This document shows, in pieces, positions 9,577-19,550 of a stretch of DNA of 36,322 nt (position 1 is its first letter; every line of letters starts with the position of its first letter). A model generated the notes under the pieces. The model was given only the letters and a program-made list of their open reading frames with translations. It made no database searches and was not told the DNA's origin. Position numbers and translations under genes: made by a program. Source of the DNA: Bacteroidota bacterium (lineage in GTDB: Bacteria; Bacteroidota; Ignavibacteria; Kapaibacteriales; UBA961); contig SXZI01000051.1 of assembly GCA_005788035.1 (NCBI GenBank), forward strand, positions 1 through 36,322, written 5' to 3'.

Positions 9577-10784
9577 GCTATCGAGCAGAAGCTCACAGCA
9601 GAAGCTGTATCGGGCTGATCCCACCATTGATATGAAAGTAATTCTGCCTGCTGAACACTATTCATGCTTTGAAGCAACATATAATTTGGTGAACAACCGC
9701 ACACCCTAGAATGATCCGCTGTATTGGCTATGCGAGCAAAGAATGCATTTGCATCATTATCGCATAATGCCTTCATCAATGCTTGATCATGAATAGTGAT
9801 ATCAGGCTTCAATGACTGCGCTTGATCAGCATCGCCGAATTTTCTGCCTATATGAGATAAATCACCACTGGATACGAATAATACGCGCCTATTTATTGCT
9901 GCGCAATATTCTTTTATGATGCAGATGATTTCATTGATACCATCATCATTGGGATGTTCTGCAAAAGAAAATCTATCATGCATGCCATTGACCAATATAG
10001 GCAATAATGAAAACGATGACGAACCATATGTATATTGCAAAAGCAATAAAACGAGTTCAATGGAATGATCATATCTGTGCTGAGAGTCATCTTTTGTGAG
10101 TGGCAGCATTGCTTTATCAAAAACATGCTCGACAAATGCTTTGTCGGTTTTGGTGGTTCCAAGCGGAGTTACAAAATCCTTTTCAGTAAATATAAAACGT
10201 CCTTCCCCACCATAATGCGAGGTAGCGAAAAGCACCACCAGCTCAGGTGCTTCACTCGCTTCCAAAGCTCTCAAAACTGATGCATAAACTTGCTTGCCTT
10301 CGGCCAATTCAACATGCGGTATAATGATTCCGGACAACTGAGATGTTGTTCTGACAGATATGGATTTTTTGTATTCATCAAGCATCGAGATAACTGAATC
10401 ACGTTGTTCGGGATATACTGTTCCTAAACAAAATGGATCCCTTATAGTCGATTCTCTGAAAGCTTGATCCATAACAGACTTCGTGTCATGAAACACTTCG
10501 TCGAATAAAAAACAACGGTCACTCATTTGGGCTATGACATCAAGTATTGCCTCAGCCTCAACCTGCCCTTCATAAGCTATATCTGCAATCTCCTCGCATG
10601 TTACGCTCACTTCTCTTTGTAGACAATCGAGTAATTTTATTGCATGCAATGCCAGTATCATGGGAGCACGAGAATACCGCAATGGATCATACATCAATAT
10701 GTATTCATCTTCTCCATGCACATGCTTCATGAGTGCGATGTCTGTTCTAATTTTTGGTAGTTTCGAGTAAATGGTATAATTCAT
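9555..10784 (-). CDS. MEMO1 family protein (AmmeMemoRadiSam system protein B-like)
   Basis: C-terminal MEMO-like domain: GIIIPHVELAEGKQVYASVLRAL, LFATSHYGGEGRFIFTEKDFVTPLG, LFVSSGDLSHIG; N-terminal extra domain. Confidence 0.8.
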   Translation of the reverse strand: MNYTIYSKLPKIRTDIALMKHVHGEDEYILMYDPLRYSRAPMILALHAIKLLDCLQREVSVTCEEIADIAYEGQVEAEAILDVIAQMSDRCFLFDEVFHDTKSVMDQAFRESTIRDPFCLGTVYPEQRDSVISMLDEYKKSISVRTTSQLSGIIIPHVELAEGKQVYASVLRALEASEAPELVVLFATSHYGGEGRFIFTEKDFVTPLGTTKTDKAFVEHVFDKAMLPLTKDDSQHRYDHSIELVLLLLQYTYGSSSFSLLPILVNGMHDRFSFAEHPNDDGINEIICIIKEYCAAINRRVLFVSSGDLSHIGRKFGDADQAQSLKPDITIHDQALMKALCDNDANAFFARIANTADHSRVCGCSPNYMLLQSMNSVQQAELLSYQWWDQPDTASAVSFCSIAYFEEYS

Positions 10785-10796
10785 GAAATCCCCCTC

Positions 10797-12245
10797 TCAT
10801 GATAATTGTGTCAAATGCTTTTTATAGTGCTTTGCTTCTTCCAGCCACTGATCCTTTTGCTGAAGCAATAATTTCTTCGCCTGTTCATGGTCATTTGGAA
10901 TAATGCCTTCCAATATCGCCTCCTCGATCATATGCTTGATATAACCAATTGCAGGTGATGGTTGCAATGAACACAATTCCATGATCTCTTCTCCTCTGAC
11001 CGGCGATTGGAATGCTCGTAATTGATCCCTCTCACGAACATCGAGAATTTTATTATATACTTTCTCATAATTTCTTAAGTAGCGTTCTGCTTTTTTGGAA
11101 TTCTTCGTTGTGATATCTGCTTTGCATAAGAGAAACAAATCGTCCAAAGCATCGCCTGCATGAACAGCAAGGCGCCTAATGGCCGAGTCCGTAACGCCAT
11201 CATCAACAAGAACCATAGGTCTTTGATGCAATCTGACAAGTGTTTCAACATAATTACTATGTTCAAGCGGTAATTTCATGCGTCTGAATATGCCGGATTG
11301 CCATCTGGCACCCAATTCTTCATGACCATGAAATGACCAACCTATCCCCTCTATGAAACGCTTTGTTTTTGGCTTTGCTATATCATGCATCAATGTTGCA
11401 AAACGCAGCCAAACATTGTCGGACATTTCACAGAGATTGTCGAGAACTTGCAATGTATGAAGAAATACATCTTTATGCGCATAACCATGATCGCCCACTT
11501 GAATCAATTCAATTCCTGACAATGACTCCAATTCAGGAAAAACATATTTCAGCAATCCTGTTTCGTGAAGAATTTTGAGTCCGATACTTGGTTTTTTTGT
11601 CTTCAACAAATTGATGAATTCATCACTGATTCGTTCTTGCGAAATAATCGAAATACGATCGGCCATCGCTTTCATTGCTTTGATCGCTTCCGGGTCTACT
11701 TCACACTCAAGCTTTGATGCAAATCGAGCGGCACGCATCATGCGTAGCGGATCATCACTGAATGTAATTACCGGATCGAGTGGCGTTCGCAATATTTTAT
11801 TTTCCAGATCAGTTTGGCCATCATGTAGGTCAATTATGGATCCAAATGAATCAGCTTGCAATGATAGGGCAAGGCAATTCACGGTGAAATCTCTTCTGTT
11901 GATATCATCTTCAAATGTCCCTTCAGTCACGATGGGTTTACGAGACTGTTCTTCATATTCTTCTTTTCTCGTTCCTACAAATTCCAACAGATATTCACCC
12001 ACGGGCACCAATGCAGTTCTGAATCGCTCATAGATCACCGCTTTTGAATGTTTTGATTCAGCCACAAGATGAGCAAACGCGATTGCATCGCCGACAACGG
12101 TAAAGTCTATGTCTTTGGAATCAATGCCGAGAATGCGATCTCTCACATATCCACCAACCACATAGATTGAATAACCATTGCGCTCGGCCAGATGCGCGAG
12201 ATCATGAATGATATCGGGAATATCTGTCAATACATGATACTTCAT
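10797..12245 (-). CDS. cca: CCA tRNA nucleotidyltransferase / poly(A) polymerase family with HD domain
   Basis: YVVGGYVRDRILGIDSKDIDFTVVGD (GG..DxD), DDINRRDFTVNCLALSL, DDPLRMMRAARFASKL, HD motif TLMHDIAKP. Confidence 0.93.
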   Translation of the reverse strand: MKYHVLTDIPDIIHDLAHLAERNGYSIYVVGGYVRDRILGIDSKDIDFTVVGDAIAFAHLVAESKHSKAVIYERFRTALVPVGEYLLEFVGTRKEEYEEQSRKPIVTEGTFEDDINRRDFTVNCLALSLQADSFGSIIDLHDGQTDLENKILRTPLDPVITFSDDPLRMMRAARFASKLECEVDPEAIKAMKAMADRISIISQERISDEFINLLKTKKPSIGLKILHETGLLKYVFPELESLSGIELIQVGDHGYAHKDVFLHTLQVLDNLCEMSDNVWLRFATLMHDIAKPKTKRFIEGIGWSFHGHEELGARWQSGIFRRMKLPLEHSNYVETLVRLHQRPMVLVDDGVTDSAIRRLAVHAGDALDDLFLLCKADITTKNSKKAERYLRNYEKVYNKILDVRERDQLRAFQSPVRGEEIMELCSLQPSPAIGYIKHMIEEAILEGIIPNDHEQAKKLLLQQKDQWLEEAKHYKKHLTQLS

Positions 12246-12246
12246 T

Positions 12247-13425
12247 TTACCAAATCCATGAAGATGCGGCAGAATATGCTTCTTTCGCGGCTTCGTCCAA
12301 TGTGTGTGAACATGTGGTCAAATGACCCATTTTGCGGCCTTTTCGACAATCTTTTTTTCCATACAAATGCACAGTGGTATGTGGATGCTTCAATGTATCA
12401 ACCGGGCTGTCAGGCACACCTGGCCCTGTTCTTGTTCCCAATAAATTCACCATCACCGCTGCAGGAACTTTCATATCGGGCGATCCAAGAGGGAGATTAA
12501 GAATCGCACGAATACAATTTTCAAATTGTGAAGTATGACATGCCTCTATTGTATAATGTCCGGAATTATGTGGTCGAGGTGCAATTTCATTAAAGAGTAC
12601 TTGTCCATCTTTTGCAAGAAACAATTCAATTCCAAATACCCCAATTCCATTGATTGCTTCCACGCATACTTTTGCCATCTCACGGGCTTTCTGCGCAATC
12701 TCATCTTCTACTCGTGCAGGGGCGAGGACAAATCTGCAAATATGATCTTCTTGTATTGTCTCAACGCATGGATATACCGCTGTTTCTCCCCTTCTATTAC
12801 GGGCAACCATCACTGCCAATTCTTTTGAAAAATACACGAATGCTTCGCACATGATCTCGCGAGGAGCTTCAGAATCTGTAAACCGATTCCATGCTGCTTG
12901 AATATCGGATGCTTGTTTGATTGTTGCATTTCCATAACCATCATAGCCAAGTGTTCTTGTTTTCATGATGAATGGATAACCATATTGATTGCCAAATGCA
13001 ATTGCATCTTCAACTGAATGGCAATCAGCAAATGGCGTAACTGCTATTCCTGCTTCTTGCATGGTTTGCTTTTGTGTGAACTTGTCTTGCACAAGTGCAA
13101 TGGTTTCAGGCAAAGGAAAGACGGGTCTTTTTTCTGCTATACGTGTAAGTATTTCAGGATCTATGAATTCATTTTCCAATGTAATGATATCAGAGGTCTC
13201 AATAAATGCTTCGAGTGCTTCCTCATCATTCCATCCGGTACCCCAAGATTGCTTTGTCATCAAACCTGCAGGTGAATCATCACCATGCTCAATGATTGCT
13301 GTTCGCATACCCATTTTGAATATATCTTGGGAAAGCATTTTGGCCAATTGCCCTCCTCCCAAGATACCTATGGTTTGAGGACGTGGTTCATATGTAGCAT
13401 AGATTGAAGGTAACATGTCTTTCAT
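12247..13425 (-). CDS. purK: 5-(carboxyamino)imidazole ribonucleotide synthase (ATP-grasp)
   Basis: IGILGGGQLAKMLSQ, GYPFIMKTRTLGYDGYGNATI, FNEIAPRPHNSGHYTIEACHTSQFENCIRAILNLPLG. Start at 13425 (MKDMLPS) or 13416, not 13467, because the upstream part overlaps a terminator hairpin. Confidence 0.95.
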   Translation of the reverse strand: MKDMLPSIYATYEPRPQTIGILGGGQLAKMLSQDIFKMGMRTAIIEHGDDSPAGLMTKQSWGTGWNDEEALEAFIETSDIITLENEFIDPEILTRIAEKRPVFPLPETIALVQDKFTQKQTMQEAGIAVTPFADCHSVEDAIAFGNQYGYPFIMKTRTLGYDGYGNATIKQASDIQAAWNRFTDSEAPREIMCEAFVYFSKELAVMVARNRRGETAVYPCVETIQEDHICRFVLAPARVEDEIAQKAREMAKVCVEAINGIGVFGIELFLAKDGQVLFNEIAPRPHNSGHYTIEACHTSQFENCIRAILNLPLGSPDMKVPAAVMVNLLGTRTGPGVPDSPVDTLKHPHTTVHLYGKKDCRKGRKMGHLTTCSHTLDEAAKEAYSAASSWIW

Positions 13426-13450
13426 CCGGATTGGAATTACAAAGATACGG

Positions 13451-13499
13451 ATTTGAACAAACAACAATCCGCCGCGAATTGAGGAACTCGCGGCGGATT
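13451..13499 (-). terminator. Intrinsic terminator downstream of the T9SS cargo gene
   Basis: 12-bp perfect stem AATCCGCCGCGA (13466-13477) / TCGCGGCGGATT (13488-13499), followed on the minus strand by GTTGTTTGTT. Confidence 0.85.
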
Positions 13500-13520
13500 T
13501 GTATTCTGTGAGACTATGTA

Positions 13521-16500
13521 TCAGCGATTGATGGTAAAGGGCTTTACTTCCGTGAATGGGCCTGCCATGATTCTACAGAAATAATTGCCATTTGGCAATG
13601 CATCACTTGGAATGGCAAGGCGATATTCACCTGGTTCCAATATTTCATCAACTGCCAATGAGACGCGCTCACCAAGAGAATTATAGACTTCAACTGTGGT
13701 GGCTACTTTGAAACCAATGCTATAATCAATGGTAATATTTCCTGATTGCAATGGATTCGGTGAAACTCCTTTCAATGAAAATGCAGTGCTACCAAATGAA
13801 ATGAGTCGACCATTGATGAAACATGCATCCAATGAAACTGTTCCCGGCTTTGTTTTAATTGGTGTACAAAGCGAACGATCTTTGGTTGTTGCATCAGTGA
13901 TATCAATCATATATGTTGATGAATCACTCATCAAAATCTTGAAATCTCCAATGATGAAATCACCATTATTTGGATTAGTGGATCCTGTTGCTTTGATTGA
14001 AAGACCATCGGTGGACTCAGTAGCAGTGATAGTCCAATTTGGAAGGCCCGGCCCTGCTTTGATCGAACCTGTTTCATAAGCCATCATGTCTGAATCATAG
14101 TGAAGCTTCATATCAATGGATCGCACCTGTGTTACAGGCCATTTTGATTGATCCTGTGTACTGCCTTTCACAGCAATGGTCTTCACTGTTCCTGCTTTGA
14201 TTTTGTCCATTGCACTCGGTGATACTTCGAGCAAAATCTCAACAGAGAATCCAAATCCGTCCAATTCAATGAAATCAGTACGGATATTACCTTGTGCATC
14301 TTTGAGATTTGTTGGAGTGACAAGTACTTGTGCCTTATAGGGTCTTTGTGCATCCGGCGAGAAAGTCACGCCAACGATATATGAATCACCCGGCTTAATA
14401 GTAATCGGATATGTTTGTGGATCCAATGTGAATGAACCAGCATCTGCACCGATCAATTGCATATCTCCAATGATCAAATCATCAGTTCCCGGATTTGTGA
14501 TGGTGGATGTCAATCGCTTGTCATCGCAGAAAATCACATTTCCATAAGAAATAGGTGTAACTTTGATGTCAGGATAACGCGTTTCAATACCTGTACCAAT
14601 CACATCCACATTTGTGATGATTCTTGGTTCTTCGATTGTTCTCGTTCCCGGGGCAGCATCATTGTTGATGTCAACAGCTGTTATTCTTTGACCAATATCA
14701 GTTGGTTTGAATTTTACGGGGATTACCAATTCTCCACTAATCGGGATAGAAACATTTGATGGCAATGTTGCGGGAGAATCCCATTCAAAATCGGAGGCAT
14801 TTGGTCCGCTTGCACTAAAGTCCATGGACTCAATAAACAATGGAGCACTTGTGCTTGTATTCTTGATAATCACTACGCCATTGTTTGCAGAATAACTTCC
14901 AACCAAAACCGGGTTTTGGAATATATATCCTGTTGCTTGAATTTTAGGTAGAAAGCCATATCCTTTTAATGTTCCTATTGCTGAACCGGCATTATTTGCG
15001 CTTGCAGTGATTGTTGTTGTATGATCAAATTCACTTGTTGGTTCATATTCAATCTGGATAGTGACTTTATCTCCATTATTTCTTAAGACGAATGGCGCAG
15101 CATCACTTACAGGGGGATTGACATTGATGATTCTAAAATTAGTGTTTGCGGGTGTTGCAAGTTCAACTTTAGTCACATTTGCTGGAGCAGATCCTGAATT
15201 CGTCACATAGACTTCCTTCATCAATACTGTTCCCTGACGACGTTTGCCCCAGTCTTGATCAGTAATAATCAATCCAGGTTGAATGCCTGTACCATACCAT
15301 GTAGAATTTGGCGAACAATCATCACCATAAGAATCCGACTCGAATACGGCGATGATCGTATCTGATTTCTCTTGAGTCGGGTTGAAACAGATTGAATTGA
15401 AAAATACATTCGCCTTCGGTGCAATCTTGAATGGGAATGCAGGATTTGAAGGTGATGATACGGTGAATGGCAGGCTCACACCTTTGATGCCTGTGACTGT
15501 GAGTGTATCAGTACCTGTATTTGAAATTTTCAAACCAACAGAAGCATTGTCATCCTTGCATATTTTTTGATTTATGGGTACTCTACCCGCATTCCATTGC
15601 GGTTCAACTGCAATGCAAGGTCGAACGCCTTGACCTTTCAATGGCCATTTGAATTCAGCACATTCGGTTTTTGCCATCAATGAATCAATGTCGAATGTTT
15701 TTTCATCCGGCATTTCTCTAATCGGAGTGTAAGCTATCTTCACATCACGACTTTCACCGGCTTTTAAAGGTGTGGTATCAGCGCTTATGAGCTTGAACTC
15801 TTTGCCAAATCTTGTTTTGATTTCTTTGAGCTTTATCTCATTTGTGCTTTCATTTTTTAGTTGAACCGTCATTTCTTTGGTTGTACCCAGACGGACGCGA
15901 CCGAATTCGACAGGATCCGGATTCAGTGCAAGTTTATCGACTGTATAACGCACACTGTCGATCGTATAATTGCCGGCGCGATCCATCACGACAAAAATCG
16001 CGAATGCATCTTTTGTTTTGTCAAGCACTTTGAATTTGAATTGGAATTCTTTCACTTTTGGGTCAACCACGATTCGATCAGCAGTGATGAATTCCAAAGC
16101 ATAATTCGTTGAAACGGAGTCGATCATTTCTATGGTTGAGATACCTTGATCAATTTGTGCTGTGTCCGGTGGCGGACCGAATGAACGCACTTCTGTTGCT
16201 GTATACGTGAAGTCACCACAATCTTCTTCGAATGTGAGAACGGGTGGCAATGTATCTATTTCGTCAAGTTTTCTGATGGCCATTGCTGCTGGCCAGCCAT
16301 AGGAGTCGAAGGAACTGAAACCATAGATATACCCACCGAATCTAGTCTGACTTGTTACTTTGTGAGGGCCGGGTGCAACATTTATATTCTGCCAAAAGAG
16401 ATTGGTTCCAGGGATGCGATTTGACAAAAATGTGGGTTGTCGAATCCAAATAGGCTTGCCATCCAATGTTACTGACTTGAGTTTTTTCTGTTCTGCATCG

Positions 16501-17786
16501 GTTGAATCTCCCTCTGCAACAACATTGAACCAATTAGTACTAAACGCACTGTTTGCAGGAGATTGAAAAACCGTTGCTTGAATATATTGCTCTTGGGGTG
16601 TAACGATGATCATGAATGGATCGAATTCATCACCTAAATCCCAATTGGCGGAGTAGGAATATTGCATGACCAAAATTGGTTTATCGGCTTCCCAAACTGA
16701 AGTACCACGGAAACCTTCAACCAATCCACGACCTACATATTGATTGAAATCCTCAAAAAATTCACCGGCATTCAAAATTCCCTCACGTTGACCAAGCAAG
16801 TCGCCACTTACTTTATCATAGTATTTCATTTTCCAGCGTGTTTGATTCTGAGAGGCAATAACACGGAAAAAATCACCTTTATTGTCTCGTTTATATTCTA
16901 CTGTTGCATACCGTTTCCCCCATGCCTGTACAGGAGGGAGCATTTCAACAATATGATCTCGCCCATTTACATTTGTAGCAGGTATCATGCATCGTTCTTG
17001 ATAAGAAACCAATCCAATGGGTTTGTTGGATGTAATCTTTGAGCCTGACATGTCAAAGACGCCACGCGTTGATGCTTCACCTTTCACATTGAAGATTTGT
17101 CCTTTCATCAATGTTGCTTTAATGGTCTTTCCAAGGCGATTTCCTTTTACTGTTTTAGCACCTGCATTAGCTGCACCCCTACCTCGTAGGAGGATGGAGA
17201 TTTCAGTTTCATCCTCTGAGGCAACAACAGTGAAACCTGTAGCCCATCTGCGAACTTCATTGAAGTCATAATAACTGAGGTGAATATATTCCGTTCCCCA
17301 AACACTTGTGGGTAATGCAAGGAATCCTTCTGAAGTCACCGGCTTTGCATTCAATACATACACGGAAATTGGAGCATCTGCAAAAACATGCACGGCAATG
17401 TCATCAGGCACTTCACTAGAAGTTACTTCCCATGCAGTGGAAACGGAACCGTCTCTCGTGCTGAATGTCACAACATCCAAAGCACGTAATGCTTTCTTGC
17501 GACTAAAGCCCTGACCCGGAACTTCAAGTGTAACGACGGTATTTGTGGAGCCTGTCACATATATTTCAATGGCATTTAACGGTGCTTGAGCATTATCATT
17601 CATTGGGATAGCAAACCAAAAATCTTTCCCTTGAGCTGAATTATTCAAGACAGCTTCTGGTGCGGGAAATTTCTTCGCCACTTCTGGAAAATTTTGTCTG
17701 TGTGATTGCGCTTGCAATCCAATTACATTCATTGCAATGGCAAGCAAACAGACGAGAATTCGTACACCACTGTTCATTCTCATCAC
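13521..17786 (-). CDS. Large secreted multidomain protein: IgGFc-binding-like N-terminus, ASH/choice-of-anchor-D-like repeats, cohesin-like module, T9SS type A C-terminal sorting domain
   Basis: Signal peptide; GKDFWFAIPMND...VTLEVPGQGFS...VYVLNAKP (IgGFc-binding-like); about five repeats of the type V.FG.V.LG....V.L.N.....L; C-terminus LKGVSPNPLQSGNITIDYSIG...VEVYNSLGERV...LPNGNYFCRIMAGPFTEVKPFTINR is a T9SS sorting domain. Confidence 0.88.
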   Translation of the reverse strand: MMRMNSGVRILVCLLAIAMNVIGLQAQSHRQNFPEVAKKFPAPEAVLNNSAQGKDFWFAIPMNDNAQAPLNAIEIYVTGSTNTVVTLEVPGQGFSRKKALRALDVVTFSTRDGSVSTAWEVTSSEVPDDIAVHVFADAPISVYVLNAKPVTSEGFLALPTSVWGTEYIHLSYYDFNEVRRWATGFTVVASEDETEISILLRGRGAANAGAKTVKGNRLGKTIKATLMKGQIFNVKGEASTRGVFDMSGSKITSNKPIGLVSYQERCMIPATNVNGRDHIVEMLPPVQAWGKRYATVEYKRDNKGDFFRVIASQNQTRWKMKYYDKVSGDLLGQREGILNAGEFFEDFNQYVGRGLVEGFRGTSVWEADKPILVMQYSYSANWDLGDEFDPFMIIVTPQEQYIQATVFQSPANSAFSTNWFNVVAEGDSTDAEQKKLKSVTLDGKPIWIRQPTFLSNRIPGTNLFWQNINVAPGPHKVTSQTRFGGYIYGFSSFDSYGWPAAMAIRKLDEIDTLPPVLTFEEDCGDFTYTATEVRSFGPPPDTAQIDQGISTIEMIDSVSTNYALEFITADRIVVDPKVKEFQFKFKVLDKTKDAFAIFVVMDRAGNYTIDSVRYTVDKLALNPDPVEFGRVRLGTTKEMTVQLKNESTNEIKLKEIKTRFGKEFKLISADTTPLKAGESRDVKIAYTPIREMPDEKTFDIDSLMAKTECAEFKWPLKGQGVRPCIAVEPQWNAGRVPINQKICKDDNASVGLKISNTGTDTLTVTGIKGVSLPFTVSSPSNPAFPFKIAPKANVFFNSICFNPTQEKSDTIIAVFESDSYGDDCSPNSTWYGTGIQPGLIITDQDWGKRRQGTVLMKEVYVTNSGSAPANVTKVELATPANTNFRIINVNPPVSDAAPFVLRNNGDKVTIQIEYEPTSEFDHTTTITASANNAGSAIGTLKGYGFLPKIQATGYIFQNPVLVGSYSANNGVVIIKNTSTSAPLFIESMDFSASGPNASDFEWDSPATLPSNVSIPISGELVIPVKFKPTDIGQRITAVDINNDAAPGTRTIEEPRIITNVDVIGTGIETRYPDIKVTPISYGNVIFCDDKRLTSTITNPGTDDLIIGDMQLIGADAGSFTLDPQTYPITIKPGDSYIVGVTFSPDAQRPYKAQVLVTPTNLKDAQGNIRTDFIELDGFGFSVEILLEVSPSAMDKIKAGTVKTIAVKGSTQDQSKWPVTQVRSIDMKLHYDSDMMAYETGSIKAGPGLPNWTITATESTDGLSIKATGSTNPNNGDFIIGDFKILMSDSSTYMIDITDATTKDRSLCTPIKTKPGTVSLDACFINGRLISFGSTAFSLKGVSPNPLQSGNITIDYSIGFKVATTVEVYNSLGERVSLAVDEILEPGEYRLAIPSDALPNGNYFCRIMAGPFTEVKPFTINR

Positions 17787-17894
17787 GCTCCGTGATTGTA
17801 TAGAGTAAAATTGATCAATTTCATATTGTAAAATACCTCAAAATCCTCATTAAGCCAATTATCCATTTGGAATGTGGATATCTCAATCCCAATG

Positions 17895-18758
17895 TCAATC
17901 ATTGCCAGACCATGCCATATTGTCGATGAGCCGTGTCTTGCCCAAAAAACCAGCTACGAGTAGGACAATTTCATCTTTTTCAGAAAACTCATCAGGCATT
18001 TCAAGAGTATCACCCAAAGCGGCATTGCAATACTGGATCTCAAATTCCGGGCATGTTGCAAGTATAACTTTCATCTGTTCTTCTATACTTATTCTGCTGC
18101 GAATACCTTCCCGAATAAGTGATAGACCTGTCTGCAGTGCCGATTGTAACACCAAAGCTGATTTTTTTTCTTCTGGGCTTAGATATACATTACGTGAACT
18201 CATGGCCAGGCCGGAGGATTCGCGTAAAGTTGGAATCACCTGTATATCGATCCCCATATTTAAATCCTTCACCATCTGCTTGATCACCAAAGTCTGCTGA
18301 TAGTCTTTTTGTCCAAAATAGGCCGCATCCGGCTTCGTGGCTGCAAATAACTTTGCTACTACTGTTGCAACACCCTCAAAATGCCCCGGTCGATACAATC
18401 CTTCGAATGATTTGCTTATGTTGCCAATTGTAATGGTGGTTTGATATTCAGGGGGATACATTTCATCAATCGAGGGTATAAACACATACTTGCCACCTGC
18501 TGCCGAAATGATGGCGATATCTCGCTCAGGGTCTCGAGGATAGCGCTCAAAGTCTTCCTTCGGTCCAAATTGCAGGGGATTCACAAATATGGTTGTGATC
18601 ACTATGTCATGATGTTTGACTGCCTCCCGAATAAGCGAGGCATGCCCTTCATGCAAATACCCCATGGTTGGAACACAGGCTATGCTCTTCCCTTCTTTGC
18701 GAAGCGCATTGGAAATAGACTGCATATCAGAAATTGAATGTATTACGTTAAGGGACAT
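17895..18758 (-). CDS. panC: Pantoate--beta-alanine ligase
   Basis: VPTMGYLHEGHASLIREA, TTIFVNPLQFGPKEDFERYPRD, YFGQKDYQQTLVIKQMVKDLN, MSSRNVYLS. Confidence 0.97.
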   Translation of the reverse strand: MSLNVIHSISDMQSISNALRKEGKSIACVPTMGYLHEGHASLIREAVKHHDIVITTIFVNPLQFGPKEDFERYPRDPERDIAIISAAGGKYVFIPSIDEMYPPEYQTTITIGNISKSFEGLYRPGHFEGVATVVAKLFAATKPDAAYFGQKDYQQTLVIKQMVKDLNMGIDIQVIPTLRESSGLAMSSRNVYLSPEEKKSALVLQSALQTGLSLIREGIRSRISIEEQMKVILATCPEFEIQYCNAALGDTLEMPDEFSEKDEIVLLVAGFLGKTRLIDNMAWSGND

Positions 18759-18761
18759 ATC

Positions 18762-19550
18762 ATGGTCAACATTTCAATGATTGGATTCTTATTATTGTCG
18801 GGGTTCTTTGACTACACTGAAAGTCATGAACAAAAACCACACAAATATACCACCAAAAACAAGTCAGAGAGTAGTCTCTTTGATAGTCTGATGAAACAAT
18901 GCTTCAAAAACAATGTCCTCCGCTGCGACTCATGCGATACCGTATCGCTCAGGCGATATTTGGAAGAATCATCAGCTCGCATTGAAAATGGTGGGCGCAA
19001 TCAACAAGCAAGACTTTGCTCTTTGATGAATGTCTATCATGCTTGGTTGATACTAAGATTATGTGCATCCAATGGCTTGCAAAGAATCTCGAATGATTCG
19101 ATGTTCTTGTACAATGATACATTGATGATTGACAGATCAAGATTCACTCTTGCAACTTTACGAGCAAGCATACTTGAGATGGCTCAAAAAGAACAATTGC
19201 AGATTTGGTGTTCTTTATGGGATGGAACTGTTTCCGGGGCTTCGCACCCAAAGAAGGAATTTCATCCCCAAACATATTCATCTACAATCAAATCAAAAGC
19301 AAAATCGTATTTCAAATCTACACATGATGAATATGTATTGGATAGATCTAAAGGAATATTAAGCTTATCGGAATCATTGCTGCGTGAATTGTCACTCATC
19401 AAGGGATCTAGCATGCGTGAGACACCTTATATCCTGGAATTGATACTTCCTTACATTCCCGAAATGGACGCAGCATATTGCCTTGTGAATAAACACATGC
19501 TTCGTGTGAGAAGCATGATAGTTTCTGACAGAATACAAATGGTTCAATGA
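18762..19550 (+). CDS. Hypothetical protein (orphan), possible N-terminal signal/TM segment
   Basis: Only long ORF between panC and the recombinase; start either 18738 or 18762 (MVNISMIGFLLLSGFF). No recognised family. Confidence 0.55.
   Translation: MVNISMIGFLLLSGFFDYTESHEQKPHKYTTKNKSESSLFDSLMKQCFKNNVLRCDSCDTVSLRRYLEESSARIENGGRNQQARLCSLMNVYHAWLILRLCASNGLQRISNDSMFLYNDTLMIDRSRFTLATLRASILEMAQKEQLQIWCSLWDGTVSGASHPKKEFHPQTYSSTIKSKAKSYFKSTHDEYVLDRSKGILSLSESLLRELSLIKGSSMRETPYILELILPYIPEMDAAYCLVNKHMLRVRSMIVSDRIQMVQ

Noticed and set aside
11575-12033. 152-aa plus-strand ORF
   Set aside because: Antisense to cca, which has clear family motifs; shadow ORF.
12247-13467. purK start at 13467 as given in the ORF track
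   Set aside because: The extra N-terminal residues overlap a 12-bp terminator stem and precede the conserved IGILGGGQLAKM region by an unusual length; starts at 13425 or 13416 are more likely.
17872-18300. 142-aa plus-strand ORF
   Set aside because: Antisense to panC; shadow ORF.
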